Positions 54,204-63,680 of a DNA stretch of 63,782 nucleotides are shown in pieces. The stretch comes from Herbaspirillum sp. CF444 (GTDB lineage Bacteria; Pseudomonadota; Gammaproteobacteria; Burkholderiales; Burkholderiaceae_D). Position 1 is the first letter of the stretch. Each line of letters starts with the position of its first letter. The notes beneath the pieces are model-generated. The model did no database searches, was not told where the DNA came from, and saw only the letters and a list, made by a program, of their open reading frames with translations. The position numbers were made by a program, and so were the translations under genes. Location: NCBI RefSeq assembly GCF_000282135.1, contig NZ_AKJW01000116.1, forward strand, positions 1-63,782, read 5' to 3'.

Positions 54204-54830
54204 TCAATACAAGGTCGTCCCGACGCGTTCCGGCAAGGCGCTGTCATACGCCGCGCCATCGATGGCGGCCTGGCTGGCGTGCTCCAGAATCTGCCCCGGC
54301 GTCGGCAGACTGCCGCGTTCCACATGGCGCGAGACATCCCACAGCCCGGCGCGCGCCACCGCGCGCGAGCATTGAAAGAACACCGTCTCCACCGTGATCA
54401 CCAGCACCACCTTGGGTTGCTTGCCGTCCACGGCATAGCGTTCCAGCAAGGCCGGATCGGTGCTGATGCGTGCACGGCCGTTGATGCGCAATGTCTCGCC
54501 CAGACCGGGAATCAGAAACAACAGCGCCACGCGCGGATCGGTGATCAGGTTGCGCAGGCTGTCGATGCGATTGTTGCCGCGACGTTCCGGGAGGATCAAG
54601 GTATTGGCGTCGACCACCTCGACAAAACCGCGCGGGTCGCCACGCGGCGAACAATCCAGGCCGTCCGGCCCGGACGTGGCCAGGGCAAGGAAAGGCGAAG
54701 CCGCGATCCATTGCCGGTAGTACGCGTCGATATGGTCGCGCTCCTTGACCAGCGAGGCCTGCGCCGGTTGTCCGAACAAGGCTTCCAGCACCTCGACGGA
54801 ATCGATATCGAATTGATGGTCTGCCAACAT
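54204..54830 (-). CDS. PPOX-class FMN-binding flavoprotein (pyridoxamine-phosphate-oxidase-like)
   Basis: 208 residues. The split-barrel core reads WIAASPFLALATSGPDGLDC near residue 45, SPRGDPRGFVEVVDANTLIL, and RRGNNRIDSLRNLITDPRVA near 95. It matches the MSMEG_1061-type FMN-dependent group and not PdxH. These proteins bind FMN or F420 and reduce small molecules; substrate unknown. It is 46 bases after the mnmC start-to-end junction, on the same strand but apparently independent. Confidence 0.86.
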   Translation of the reverse strand: MLADHQFDIDSVEVLEALFGQPAQASLVKERDHIDAYYRQWIAASPFLALATSGPDGLDCSPRGDPRGFVEVVDANTLILPERRGNNRIDSLRNLITDPRVALLFLIPGLGETLRINGRARISTDPALLERYAVDGKQPKVVLVITVETVFFQCSRAVARAGLWDVSRHVERGSLPTPGQILEHASQAAIDGAAYDSALPERVGTTLY

Positions 54831-54876
54831 GCAACTCTCCTTTGATGGTCTGAAATCCTGTGCGCCGGAATGATGG

Positions 54877-56673
54877 TCAGCGCGTATCCTGCCGATGTTC
54901 CTTCAACGCAAAACGTGCGGGATCCAGCAAGCTCAGCAAGTCCTTGCCGAGCGGCGCCGGCTCCCCTTCCAGATGGCAGGCCAGCACCTCGGCGGCCAGC
55001 GGCGCCCATATCAGGCCGCGCGACGCGTAGGCCAGCAAGCCATGCAACTGCGGCTGGCGCGGCACGGCCCTGAGTTGCAGTTCTCCCGCGTCGGCCAGCG
55101 CGGCCCTGTCCGGCAAGGCCCCGATCAATGGCAAACGGTCGGCCGACACGCAGCGAAATCCAACCCGGCCCGCCAAGGCCGCCTCTTCGGCAACCGACAT
55201 CAATTTCCCCACCAGCGCCGGTTGCCGCAGCAATTGGCCGAGCTTGTCGAGATTGCCGCGATGGCTGTCGATGCGCGGCGCCGGATCGTCATCCTGATCG
55301 TAACTGGCGCCCACGCTGACCATGCCGTCGACGGCGCCGGTGACATAACCGTCGCCGCACAGCACAAAAGGCAAGTCCGGCAATACCGCCGCCGGCAAAT
55401 GACTGACCTGGCCGCGGATGGCCTGCAAAGGCAAGGAATCGGCCTGCGCGAATCGCGTGGCATGCATGCCGTTCGCCAGAATCACGACCGGCGCCCGCGC
55501 GATCACCCTCCCGTCCGCATCGCAGACCTGCCACGCGTCGCCGACACGCAGCAAGGACGCCGCCGTTTGCCGGAAGTGCCGCTGCACGCGGTCGCCGCAC
55601 GCCGCCAGCATCGCCTCGCACACGACCGCCGGTCGCAACCAGCCGCCCGTCGGGAAGAACCAGCCGCTGCCGGTCGTCATGCCCAGGCGAACACTGGCTT
55701 CGTCCGCCGGCAGCCATTGCGCATAGTCGGCGGAATAACGCCAGTGCTGCGCCGCCTGCTCGAAGGCTGCGGCCTGTTCGGCATCGCGCGCCACCTGCAG
55801 CACGCCACAGGCCTTGCCGGCCTCGCGTGTACTGTCGAACACGCCGCTGCGCGCCCAGACCTGCTGCGCAAACAGGAAAGCCGCACGCGTGAGCCGCGCC
55901 GTCGGATTGTCGTCGCGCGAAATCGTCGGCATGTAGACGCCGGCCAGATTGCCGGACGCTTCCTGCGCGGCTTGTGCATGCTGTTCGATCAGCGCCACCT
56001 GCCAGCCGCGCGCCGCCAGGCTTTCGCACGCAGCACTGCCGGCCAGGCCGGCGCCGATGACGATGGCGCGACGCTCAATCGACGGTGCTTCGTTCGACGA
56101 AAGCTGCCAGCGCGGCGCGAAATGCGCGGGTGTCAGTCCATCTTCGTTTTCACAAACAAAGCCTGCCTGTTGCCATTCCCGCCGTGCAAACGGCAACTCG
56201 CCCTGCGCCAGCACATGCGCCTGCGGCGCCGCCAGGCGACCCAGCCATTTCAGCAGTGCCGCGTTCCACGCCGGATCGCTGCGCAGCAGGAACAGATCGA
56301 TACGCGCCTCCAACTGCGGCAAGCTGCTCGCCAGATCGCCATTGATCAGCGTCAGCACGAACTGCTTTCTCCCTTGCGTCAGAAAGAGCCGGTGATAACC
56401 CGGCACCTGCGGCGGCCAGAATAGCCTCAGTTGTTCAGGCAACGCAGGTTGCCAATGCGTCAGTTGCTCGCGCGTGGGCGGCTGCGGATCGATGACGAGG
56501 TAATGCAGACGCTCCGGCGCATCGGCGTCGGCATGCCATGCCGACCATGCTTGCAACAGTTGCGCGCCGTGGCCAAAGCCGTTTTGCAAGACGGTGAAAT
56601 GGACGCGTCCCTGCCAGCGCTGCCGCAAGTCGGCGTCGTTGAAGTGGGGAAAATCCGGCGAAGATGGCGTCAT
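54877..56673 (-). CDS. mnmC: MnmC-type tRNA-modification protein with a degenerate methyltransferase domain
   Basis: 598 residues. The C-terminal two thirds is an intact FAD oxidoreductase: IERRAIVIGAGLAGSAACES near residue 215, QEASGNLAGVYMPTISRDDN near 260, and GRVGFRCVSADRLPLIG near 530; this half removes the carboxymethyl group from cmnm5s2U34 of tRNA. The N-terminal methyltransferase half starts about 55 residues late, has QNGFGHGAQLL where the SAM loop should be ETGFGTGxNFL, and lacks the DGFAPxKN block. It has probably kept only MnmC1 activity. The start at 56673 excludes a low-complexity upstream extension. Confidence 0.85.
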   Translation of the reverse strand: MTPSSPDFPHFNDADLRQRWQGRVHFTVLQNGFGHGAQLLQAWSAWHADADAPERLHYLVIDPQPPTREQLTHWQPALPEQLRLFWPPQVPGYHRLFLTQGRKQFVLTLINGDLASSLPQLEARIDLFLLRSDPAWNAALLKWLGRLAAPQAHVLAQGELPFARREWQQAGFVCENEDGLTPAHFAPRWQLSSNEAPSIERRAIVIGAGLAGSAACESLAARGWQVALIEQHAQAAQEASGNLAGVYMPTISRDDNPTARLTRAAFLFAQQVWARSGVFDSTREAGKACGVLQVARDAEQAAAFEQAAQHWRYSADYAQWLPADEASVRLGMTTGSGWFFPTGGWLRPAVVCEAMLAACGDRVQRHFRQTAASLLRVGDAWQVCDADGRVIARAPVVILANGMHATRFAQADSLPLQAIRGQVSHLPAAVLPDLPFVLCGDGYVTGAVDGMVSVGASYDQDDDPAPRIDSHRGNLDKLGQLLRQPALVGKLMSVAEEAALAGRVGFRCVSADRLPLIGALPDRAALADAGELQLRAVPRQPQLHGLLAYASRGLIWAPLAAEVLACHLEGEPAPLGKDLLSLLDPARFALKEHRQDTR

Positions 56674-56814
56674 GCAAATGAGGAAAGAAAACCGACTCGC
56701 TGCCGACAACGGCAGCCTGCCCGATATGATACGCTGTCCTTTCGCCGTGTTTGCCTTGGCAACGCCGTTGCACTTTCCGATCGATGACAAGGTCGTCACC
56801 ATTGCCGCCACTTC

Positions 56815-57747
56815 ATGCTCGCCATCTTCAACGTCGTCTTCCCGGTCTTCGCGCTGATCTTCCTCGGCTACTTGTGCCGCAAGCGCAATATCCTCAGCGT
56901 CAACGCCGCCAGCGAACTGAACCGCTTCGTCATTTATCTCGGCCTGCCGGCGCTGCTGTTTGACTCCATTGCACGCCTGACGCCGGCCGATTTCAGCAAC
57001 CTGCGCTTCATCGCGGTGTTCGCCATCGGCATCGCGACGGTGTTCCTGCTGACGGCGTGGATCAAGTATCGCCAGGGTGCGGCGGCGGGCGACATCATCA
57101 TCGACAGCCTCGGCACCTCCTACGCCAACGTCGGCTTCATCGGCATCCCCTTGTGCCTGCTGGCCTTCGGCCATGACGGCATGCCGCCGGCGGTGATCGC
57201 GATGGTGATGACCGCCTGCCTGCTGTTTGCGATTGCGATCGTCTTGTTGGAAATCTGCCTGCACGCCGAAAAACACATCGGCCGCAGCCTGCTCAAGACC
57301 GGCAATTCGCTGATCCGCAATCCCATCCTGATCGCCCCCATCCTCGGCGCCCTGGTGGCCGGCAGCGGCTATGTGCTGCCGACCGGCGTGCAGCAATTGT
57401 TCAAACTGCTGGGCGCCGCCGCCAGCCCGTGCGCGCTGGTGTCGCTGGGATTGTTCCTGGCCCAGCCGATACAGGACAAGCAGTCCGGTTCGGTCGGCCT
57501 GCTGGTGAGCTTCAAACTCCTGTTGCATCCGGCCATCACGGCGCTATTCGCCTACTGGATTTTGCCGCTGCCTAAATTATGGGCAGATACCGCGCTGCTG
57601 CTGTCGGCCATGCCGATCGGCACCGGCCCCTTCATGCTGGCGGAGTTGTATCAACGCGAGGCGGCGCTGATGTCGCGCGCGATCCTGATTTCCACCACGA
57701 CCTCGCTCGTGACGATCACGCTGATCCTCGCCTGGATTGCCCACTGA
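56815..57747 (+). CDS. AEC-family transporter
   Basis: 310 residues with about ten transmembrane helices, starting MLAIFNVVFPVFALIFLGYL, with NRFVIYLGLPALLFDSIARL and the second-half motif SLGLFLAQ near residue 215. AEC carriers export or import malonate, auxin-like and other organic acids; the ligand is unknown. Divergent from mnmC with 141 bases between. Confidence 0.89.
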   Translation: MLAIFNVVFPVFALIFLGYLCRKRNILSVNAASELNRFVIYLGLPALLFDSIARLTPADFSNLRFIAVFAIGIATVFLLTAWIKYRQGAAAGDIIIDSLGTSYANVGFIGIPLCLLAFGHDGMPPAVIAMVMTACLLFAIAIVLLEICLHAEKHIGRSLLKTGNSLIRNPILIAPILGALVAGSGYVLPTGVQQLFKLLGAAASPCALVSLGLFLAQPIQDKQSGSVGLLVSFKLLLHPAITALFAYWILPLPKLWADTALLLSAMPIGTGPFMLAELYQREAALMSRAILISTTTSLVTITLILAWIAH

Positions 57748-57774
57748 CACCACATCGCCCATGCAAACTCGCCC

Positions 57775-58578
57775 ATGAAAATCCAGATCGCCTCCGACCT
57801 CCACCTCGAACGCATGCGCGATTTCCCCGGCTATCGCGCGGTCGAGACTACCGACGCCGATGTGCTGGTGATCGCCGGCGACATCCACAACGGCACCGGC
57901 GCGATCGATGCCTTCGCCGACTGGCCGGTGCCGGCGATCTATGTACACGGCAATCATGAAGCCTACGACGCGCAGTACCCGGTCGTGGTCGAAGACATCC
58001 GGCGCCATGCCGCCGCCAACGGCGGCAATGTCATCCATCTGGAAAACGATGTGCGCATCCTCGGCGGCGTGCGTTTTCTCGGCTGCTGCCTGTGGACCGA
58101 CTATGCCTTGCGGCAGGACGGCGTGGAAGCGTTGACGCTGGAGGCGGCGATGGAAGAAGCCGGCAAAATCCTGTACGACCACCGCGTGATCACCATGCCC
58201 GACGGCGTCTTCCTGCCGCAGCATGCCTTGCAACTGCACCGGCAATCGCGCCGCTGGCTGGAGCAGCAGCTGGCGCTGGACTTCGACGGTCCCACCGTGG
58301 TGGTGACGCATCACGGCGTGCATCCGCAATCGATCCATGCGCGCTTTGCCGGGTCGCCGCTCAATCCCGGCTTCATCAGCGACCTCACGCCCTTGCTGGC
58401 GCAGGCCGACCTGTGGATACACGGCCACGTGCATGACAGTTTCGATTACGAGGTAGAAGGCTGCCGCGTCGTCACCAATCCGCGCGGCTATGCGCTCAAT
58501 CTGCGGCAGGCGGGATCACTGGCCGAAATCGAATGGGAGAATCCCCGCTTCCATCCGCAACTGGTAGTGGAAATCTGA
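57775..58578 (+). CDS. Calcineurin-like metallophosphoesterase
   Basis: 267 residues. All metal-binding blocks are visible in order: SDLHLE near residue 6, IAGDIHNGTG near 31, HGNHEAYD near 60, VTHHGVHPQS near 180 and HGHVHDSFDY near 220. Such enzymes hydrolyse phosphodiesters or phosphoproteins. Substrate unknown. It is 27 bases after the AEC gene and may be co-transcribed with it. Confidence 0.88.
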   Translation: MKIQIASDLHLERMRDFPGYRAVETTDADVLVIAGDIHNGTGAIDAFADWPVPAIYVHGNHEAYDAQYPVVVEDIRRHAAANGGNVIHLENDVRILGGVRFLGCCLWTDYALRQDGVEALTLEAAMEEAGKILYDHRVITMPDGVFLPQHALQLHRQSRRWLEQQLALDFDGPTVVVTHHGVHPQSIHARFAGSPLNPGFISDLTPLLAQADLWIHGHVHDSFDYEVEGCRVVTNPRGYALNLRQAGSLAEIEWENPRFHPQLVVEI

Positions 58579-58588
58579 CCGCCACGAT

Positions 58589-61450
58589 CTAGCGCGAACT
58601 GCTCACCAGCGAGCTCTTCATCAGATCGCTCTTCTGCTTCAGCAATTCTTCGAAGCGCTCGGCCGGCACCGGCGGACTGAACAGATATCCCTGCATTTCG
58701 TCGCAACCATGGCGGCGCAGATAGGACAGTTGCTCCTGCGTCTCGACGCCTTCGGCGATGACGTGCAGCTTGAGGCTGTGCGCCAGTGAAATGATGGAGA
58801 CCGTGATCGCCGCATCGTCGGCGTCGACCGTGATGTCGCGCACGAAGGACTTGTCGATCTTGAGCACGTCGATCGGGAAACGCTTGAGGTAAGACAGGCT
58901 GGAATAACCGGTGCCGAAGTCGTCGATGGACAGGTGCACGCCGAGTTCCTTGAGCTGGCGCAGGATGCCGATGGCGTGGTCGACGTCGGTCATCACCAGG
59001 CTTTCGGTCAGTTCCAGCTCCAGCAGGTCGGCGTCGAGCCCGGTGTCCTTGAGCACGGCCTCGATCGACGACACCAGGTCCTTTTGCACGAACTGGCGCA
59101 CCGACAGATTGACGGACACGCGCAACTTGTCCCAGCCGGCGTCCTGCCAGGCCTTGGTCTGTTCGCAGGCGGTGCGGATCACCCATGAGCCGATCGGCAG
59201 GATCAGGCCGGTCTCTTCGGCCAGGCTGATGAACCGCACCGGCGACACCATGCCGAGTTCCGGATGCTGCCAGCGGATCAGCGCTTCCATGCCGACGATG
59301 TTGCCGCTGCGCAGATCCACCTTGGGCTGGTAGTGCAGCAGGAATTCGTTGCGCTCCAGCGCCAGGCGCAGGTCGCCTTCGATGCGCAGGCGTTCGAGCG
59401 CCTGCTCGTTCATCGCCGGGGTATAGAACTGATAATTGTCGCGACCGTTCTGCTTGGCGCGATACATGGCGATGTCGGCATGCTTGACCAGCACCTCGGC
59501 GTCGCGACCGTCATCCGGATACGCCGCCACGCCCAGGCTGCAGGTCGGAAAGAAGGTGTGCCCCTCGATCGTCATCGGCGCCGCGATGGCGGCCTGGATG
59601 CGTTGCAGGTTGCGCGTGTCGAGCCCGACGTCGGTGTATTCGGACATGACGATGATGAATTCGTCGCTGCCGAGACGGGCGATCGTATCGGTGTCGCGCA
59701 CCGCGCCGCGCAGGCGCCCCGCCACGGTCTTGAGCAACAGATCGCCGGCCTTGTGACCGAGCGTGTCGTTGACGAACTTGAAGCGGTCCAGGTCGACGAA
59801 CACCACCCACAACGAGCGCTGGTAGCGTTCGGCGTAGGCCATGGCTTCTTCCAGCACCTTGCGCAGCATGTTGCGGTTGACCAGCCCGGTGAGCATGTCG
59901 CGGTTGGCCTGGAACTCCAGCTCGGCTTCGTAGCGCTTCATCGAGGTGATGTCGTACAGCGCCGCCACGAAGTGCGTCACCTTGCCGTCTTCGCCCCGGA
60001 CCGGCGCGATGTAGAAGTCGTTCCACATCAGCGCGCCGTCCTTGTTGTTGGTGCGCAGGACGACGTTGCATTCGCGCTGTTCGTTGAGCGCGCTCCAGAT
60101 ATCGATGAAGCCTTGCTTGTCGACGTTCGCGCCTTCGAGCATGCGGATGCTGCGGCCGGCGACTTCGGCGGTGGCGTAGCCGGTGATGCGTTCGAACGCC
60201 GGGTTGACGTACTCGATCGGATAGTCGGGCGCGTTCGCCTGCATGATGATGATGGCGTTGGCGCTGGCCTCGATGGCGCGCTGGCGCAACTGCAAGGCGC
60301 GCTCGGCCTGCTGGCGCGCGTGGATGTCTTCCTTGAGCAGGACGTTGGTCAGGCGCAGCTCGGCGGTGCGCTCGTCGACGGTGCGCTGGATGCGGCGCGA
60401 ACGCATCGACAAGGTATAAAGATACGCGGCGGCGAGCAAGGTCAGCAAGGTCCCGGCGCAGAGGATCAGCAGCGAATTGGCGTGATTGGACGTCAGCGGT
60501 ATCGGCGCGGATTTCACTTCCAGGTGCCAGGGCTGGCCGGCGATGTCGAAGGTGCGTCGCACATGGATGGGACGGCGATAACCCAGCCAGCCAGGCAAAC
60601 CGGGGACGATCGCAGCGCGCCGGATGTCGTCGGTGCGGTACACCAGATCTTCGCGGTTGGCGCTGGTGCCGATGTAGACGCTGACCTCGAGGTCTTCGCG
60701 CCGGACCGGTCCGAAGGAATTGAAAATCCGCTCCAGCAATACGCGCGCATGGAATACCGCCGTGGTGTCGCCGATGACGGCGGCGCGGCGCTCTTCCATG
60801 GTGTTCAAGGGCATGCCGTGCCGGTAGACCGGCATCAGCACCAGCAGGCCGCGTTCGTTGGTCGACGCTTGCGCCAGCCGCAAGGCGCCGGTCGACACCG
60901 GGCCGTCGATTTCGATGGCGCGCTGCAAGGTATCCATGACCACCTGGTTGGCCGAGAGGTCGAGACCGAGCGCGGCCTGGTTGCCTTGCAGCGGCTCCAG
61001 ATAATCCACCACCAGATAACGATCGCGCACCGGCGCCGGAATGGTCTTGCCCTCGACCAGCGTGGTGACGCCGAACTTCGGGTAGCGCGCCTGCATCGCC
61101 GCCTCGAAATCGAAGCGCTCGCCGCGCGTGACGAAACGCTGGAAACTGAAGGCCTGCACGTGCGGGTATTTTTGCAGCAGCGGGTCGGTGAAGGTGTGGA
61201 ATTGCTCGCGCGTGGGATTGTCGACGGTCGCGAACAGGCGGTTGATCACCGTCAGCACCTGCACCGCTTCCTCCAGCCCGCGCTGCAGGGTGGTCACGCG
61301 CAGCGAGGCGCGCCGCTCGAAATCGAGATGAAAGGCGTCGTCTTCGAGTTTGCAGGTCCCCAGGAACAACAAGGCGGTCGCGCCAAAACCGATGATCAGT
61401 GTCAACGACACCGAGATGGAAGCCCCCACGCGTTTGATCGCTTTGTACAT
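58589..61450 (-). CDS. Membrane CHASE-PAS-GGDEF-EAL cyclic di-GMP enzyme
   Basis: 953 residues. Two transmembrane helices (about 12-34 and 325-347) bracket a periplasmic CHASE-like sensor. Then come a coiled segment, a PAS domain (about 390-500), GGDEF (about 510-680) and EAL (about 690-940). The GGDEF motif reads GSDEF, with the inhibitory RDTD site five residues before it. The EAL half looks active: GMEALIRWQHPELG, LELTESLVM, IDDFGTGYSSLSYLKRF and AEGVET. The net direction (making or degrading c-di-GMP) is undecided; phosphodiesterase activity is more certain. Confidence 0.92.
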   Translation of the reverse strand: MYKAIKRVGASISVSLTLIIGFGATALLFLGTCKLEDDAFHLDFERRASLRVTTLQRGLEEAVQVLTVINRLFATVDNPTREQFHTFTDPLLQKYPHVQAFSFQRFVTRGERFDFEAAMQARYPKFGVTTLVEGKTIPAPVRDRYLVVDYLEPLQGNQAALGLDLSANQVVMDTLQRAIEIDGPVSTGALRLAQASTNERGLLVLMPVYRHGMPLNTMEERRAAVIGDTTAVFHARVLLERIFNSFGPVRREDLEVSVYIGTSANREDLVYRTDDIRRAAIVPGLPGWLGYRRPIHVRRTFDIAGQPWHLEVKSAPIPLTSNHANSLLILCAGTLLTLLAAAYLYTLSMRSRRIQRTVDERTAELRLTNVLLKEDIHARQQAERALQLRQRAIEASANAIIIMQANAPDYPIEYVNPAFERITGYATAEVAGRSIRMLEGANVDKQGFIDIWSALNEQRECNVVLRTNNKDGALMWNDFYIAPVRGEDGKVTHFVAALYDITSMKRYEAELEFQANRDMLTGLVNRNMLRKVLEEAMAYAERYQRSLWVVFVDLDRFKFVNDTLGHKAGDLLLKTVAGRLRGAVRDTDTIARLGSDEFIIVMSEYTDVGLDTRNLQRIQAAIAAPMTIEGHTFFPTCSLGVAAYPDDGRDAEVLVKHADIAMYRAKQNGRDNYQFYTPAMNEQALERLRIEGDLRLALERNEFLLHYQPKVDLRSGNIVGMEALIRWQHPELGMVSPVRFISLAEETGLILPIGSWVIRTACEQTKAWQDAGWDKLRVSVNLSVRQFVQKDLVSSIEAVLKDTGLDADLLELELTESLVMTDVDHAIGILRQLKELGVHLSIDDFGTGYSSLSYLKRFPIDVLKIDKSFVRDITVDADDAAITVSIISLAHSLKLHVIAEGVETQEQLSYLRRHGCDEMQGYLFSPPVPAERFEELLKQKSDLMKSSLVSSSR

Positions 61451-61670
61451 GCCGAGATGACGTTTTTCGTGACCTTGAATGAAGTCATCATAAACGCGAC
61501 ATCGCCGGCACGACCATATTATTCATTAATTTTTCCGCAACTTTATCTGCGGCAATTTTCTCCTCCGTCGCAGTGGCCGCGGCCTCACTAAAACAGCGCG
61601 CAGCTGTCCTACAAGGAAAACTCTTGCTGTGCGCAGGACCTCACCATAAGAGGGCGACGCAGAAGACAAA

Positions 61671-61693
61671 ACGCGCCTCAAAGTGCGGCGCGT
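61671..61693 (-). terminator. Probable terminator after the COG0523 gene
   Basis: ACGCGCC (61671-61677) pairs with GGCGCGT (61687-61693), loop of nine; on the minus strand TTTTGTCTTC follows. The 299-base gap 61451-61749 contains no other feature that I can support. Confidence 0.5.
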
Positions 61694-61749
61694 CGATGTG
61701 GCTTCAAGGAAATATTTTCAATCGGGACATTGCTGCGACTGCGGCATTT

Positions 61750-62901
61750 TTACCACGCGGCGGATTGCTTGCCGTCGTTCTGGGCGCGCTGTTCTTTTTC
61801 GATGGCCTGGGCCTGCATGAAGGCGGTGAAGGAGCGTTCGATGGTGGCGCGTTCGATGTCCTTGGTGATGAACACGATACGCGTGCGGCGATCTTCCGAA
61901 GGCCAGGCCGGCAAGGTCACCGTCGGATGGAAAATGTGCTGCACGCCGTGGATCACGGTCGGCTTGTCTGCGCCGGCAAGGTTGACGATGCCCTTGATGC
62001 GCAGGATGTTCTGCCCCTTGAAGCCCACCAGCAGACTCAGCCATTCGTCGAACAGATGCGGCTCGATCGGGTGGTCGAAGCTGAAGCAGAAGGCGCGGAT
62101 GTGGTCGTCGTGGCGATTGACGTCTTCGTGGCTGTGGTGGTCGTGCTTGTGACCGTGGTGATGCTCATGTCCGTGATGATGCCCGTGATGATCGTGCGCA
62201 GGTTGCGCATACGATTCCTCGTTCAGCCAGCGCTCGACGTCGGGGGTCTTTTCCGCGGCCTTGAACAATCCCGCATCCAGCAGTTTCTGCGGCGCAACCC
62301 GTCCCTGTTGCGACAGGATTTGCCCGGCGCTCGGATTCATTTGCGCCAGCCTCGCCTGCAGGTCCTGCAATGCCGCCGCGTCGGCGAGGTCGCTCTTGGT
62401 CAGCAGCAGACGGTCGGCGACGGCAGCCTGCTGCACCGCTTCAATGTGGTTGTCCAGCGTCTGCTTGCCGTTGACGGCGTCGATGGTCGTGATGACGCCG
62501 TCGAGCCGGTATTTGGACGCGATGAAATTGTCGGTCATCAGGGTGTGCAGGATAGGGATCGGCGACGCCAGTCCGGTGGTCTCGATGATGACGCGGTTGA
62601 ATTTGCGCTTGCCGCCTTCGGCGAAGCGCCAGGTGATGTCCTTGAGCGTTTTCTTGAGATCGCCGCGTATCGTGCAGCACAGGCAGCCGCTGCTCATCTC
62701 CACCACGACGTCGTCCTGGCTGTGCGCGACCAGCAGATGGTCGAGACCGATCTCGCCGAATTCATTGATGATGACCAGCGTGTCTTTCAGCTCGGGCTGC
62801 GCCACCAGGTAGTTGAGCAAGGTGGTTTTGCCGCTGCCGAGAAAACCGGTCAGCAGGGAAATCGGAATCAATGCGGGAGCGTCTTGTGTCATGGCAGGCA
62901 T
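61750..62901 (-). CDS. COG0523 (CobW/ZigA-like) GTPase, putative zinc metallochaperone
   Basis: 383 residues. Walker A GFLGSGKTTLLN near residue 15, the metal-binding CxCC in SSGCLCCTIRGDLKKT near 73, and TKSD for guanine recognition near 170. A striking His-rich loop (HDHHGHHHGHEHHHGHKHDH) lies near 245-275. The C-terminal domain (residues 280-375) is the CobW_C fold. The family inserts or buffers metals, commonly zinc, using GTP. The start could also be the ATG three codons later. It is 19 bases downstream of ribA, whose product is a zinc enzyme. Confidence 0.9.
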   Translation of the reverse strand: MPAMTQDAPALIPISLLTGFLGSGKTTLLNYLVAQPELKDTLVIINEFGEIGLDHLLVAHSQDDVVVEMSSGCLCCTIRGDLKKTLKDITWRFAEGGKRKFNRVIIETTGLASPIPILHTLMTDNFIASKYRLDGVITTIDAVNGKQTLDNHIEAVQQAAVADRLLLTKSDLADAAALQDLQARLAQMNPSAGQILSQQGRVAPQKLLDAGLFKAAEKTPDVERWLNEESYAQPAHDHHGHHHGHEHHHGHKHDHHSHEDVNRHDDHIRAFCFSFDHPIEPHLFDEWLSLLVGFKGQNILRIKGIVNLAGADKPTVIHGVQHIFHPTVTLPAWPSEDRRTRIVFITKDIERATIERSFTAFMQAQAIEKEQRAQNDGKQSAAW

Positions 62902-62920
62902 CAGGTAAGCAGGCGTCGCT

Positions 62921-63568
62921 TCAATCGTTGTCGTGCGAAGGCAGCAGGTGGCCGAGCTTGGTCGCCTTGGTGCGCAGATAGCGGATGTTGAAGGGATTGC
63001 GGTTTTCCACCAGCGGCACGCGCTCCAGCACGTCGATGCCGTTTTCCTGCAGGGCATTGACCTTGCGCGGATTGTTGGTCATCAGGCGCAAGCCCTTGAT
63101 GCCGAGGTGATCGATCATCGGCACCACCATGGTGTAGCGCCGCATGTCGGCCGGGAAGCCCAGTTGCAGGTTGGCTTCCACCGTGTCGGCGCCGCCGTCT
63201 TGCAGATGATAGGCGCGGATCTTGTTGAGCAGGCCGATGCCGCGGCCTTCCTGGCGCAGATAAAAGATCACGCCGCGCTTTTCCTTGGCGATGCGCTTCA
63301 GCGCCGCTTCGAGTTGCGCGCCGCAGTCGCAGCGCTGGCTGAACAAGGCGTCGCCGGTCAGGCATTCGGAATGCACGCGCGCCAGCACCGGCTCGCCGTT
63401 GGCGACGTCGCCCAGCACCAGCGCCAGGTGTTCCTTGCCGGAAATGTGGTCGACGAAGGCATGCAATTGAAAAGTTGCCCACGGCATCGGCAATGCGCAG
63501 GAGCTGACGAATTCCAGATTTTCTTCGGGAATGACGACGTCTGTTTCGATGTTTTCTGTTGACGACAT
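62921..63568 (-). CDS. ribA: GTP cyclohydrolase II RibA
   Basis: 215 residues. Zinc ligands occur in [20 protein letters not shown] near residue 65 (three Cys), and the catalytic region [19 protein letters not shown] near 100 is conserved. RibA converts GTP to the first pyrimidine intermediate of riboflavin synthesis, with release of formate and pyrophosphate. It is a stand-alone RibA without a fused RibB domain. Downstream, on the same strand, is the COG0523 GTPase. Confidence 0.95.
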   Translation of the reverse strand: MSSTENIETDVVIPEENLEFVSSCALPMPWATFQLHAFVDHISGKEHLALVLGDVANGEPVLARVHSECLTGDALFSQRCDCGAQLEAALKRIAKEKRGVIFYLRQEGRGIGLLNKIRAYHLQDGGADTVEANLQLGFPADMRRYTMVVPMIDHLGIKGLRLMTNNPRKVNALQENGIDVLERVPLVENRNPFNIRYLRTKATKLGHLLPSHDND

Positions 63569-63680
63569 GATGAACCTAGTGTGATCGCCTTAAATCGAGG
63601 CGCAGCTGCATATCTTACCTCGCGGCTTCAATTATTTCAGGCATGCGGAAGTTGTTGCTGCCCGGTGTATGTCTGTACTA

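Noticed and set aside
56674..57528. N-terminal extension of MnmC by nearly 290 residues
   Set aside because: The extension is low-complexity Gln/Asp/Arg sequence that overlaps the divergent AEC gene; it is a shadow frame.
59264..61591. A 775-codon open frame antisense to the GGDEF-EAL gene
   Set aside because: It mirrors a strongly conserved gene, is rich in Arg, Gln, His and Val as expected of a GC-rich shadow frame, and has no recognisable motif.
63569..63680. FMN riboswitch before ribA
   Set aside because: I could not find the conserved FMN aptamer blocks in the region upstream of the gene.
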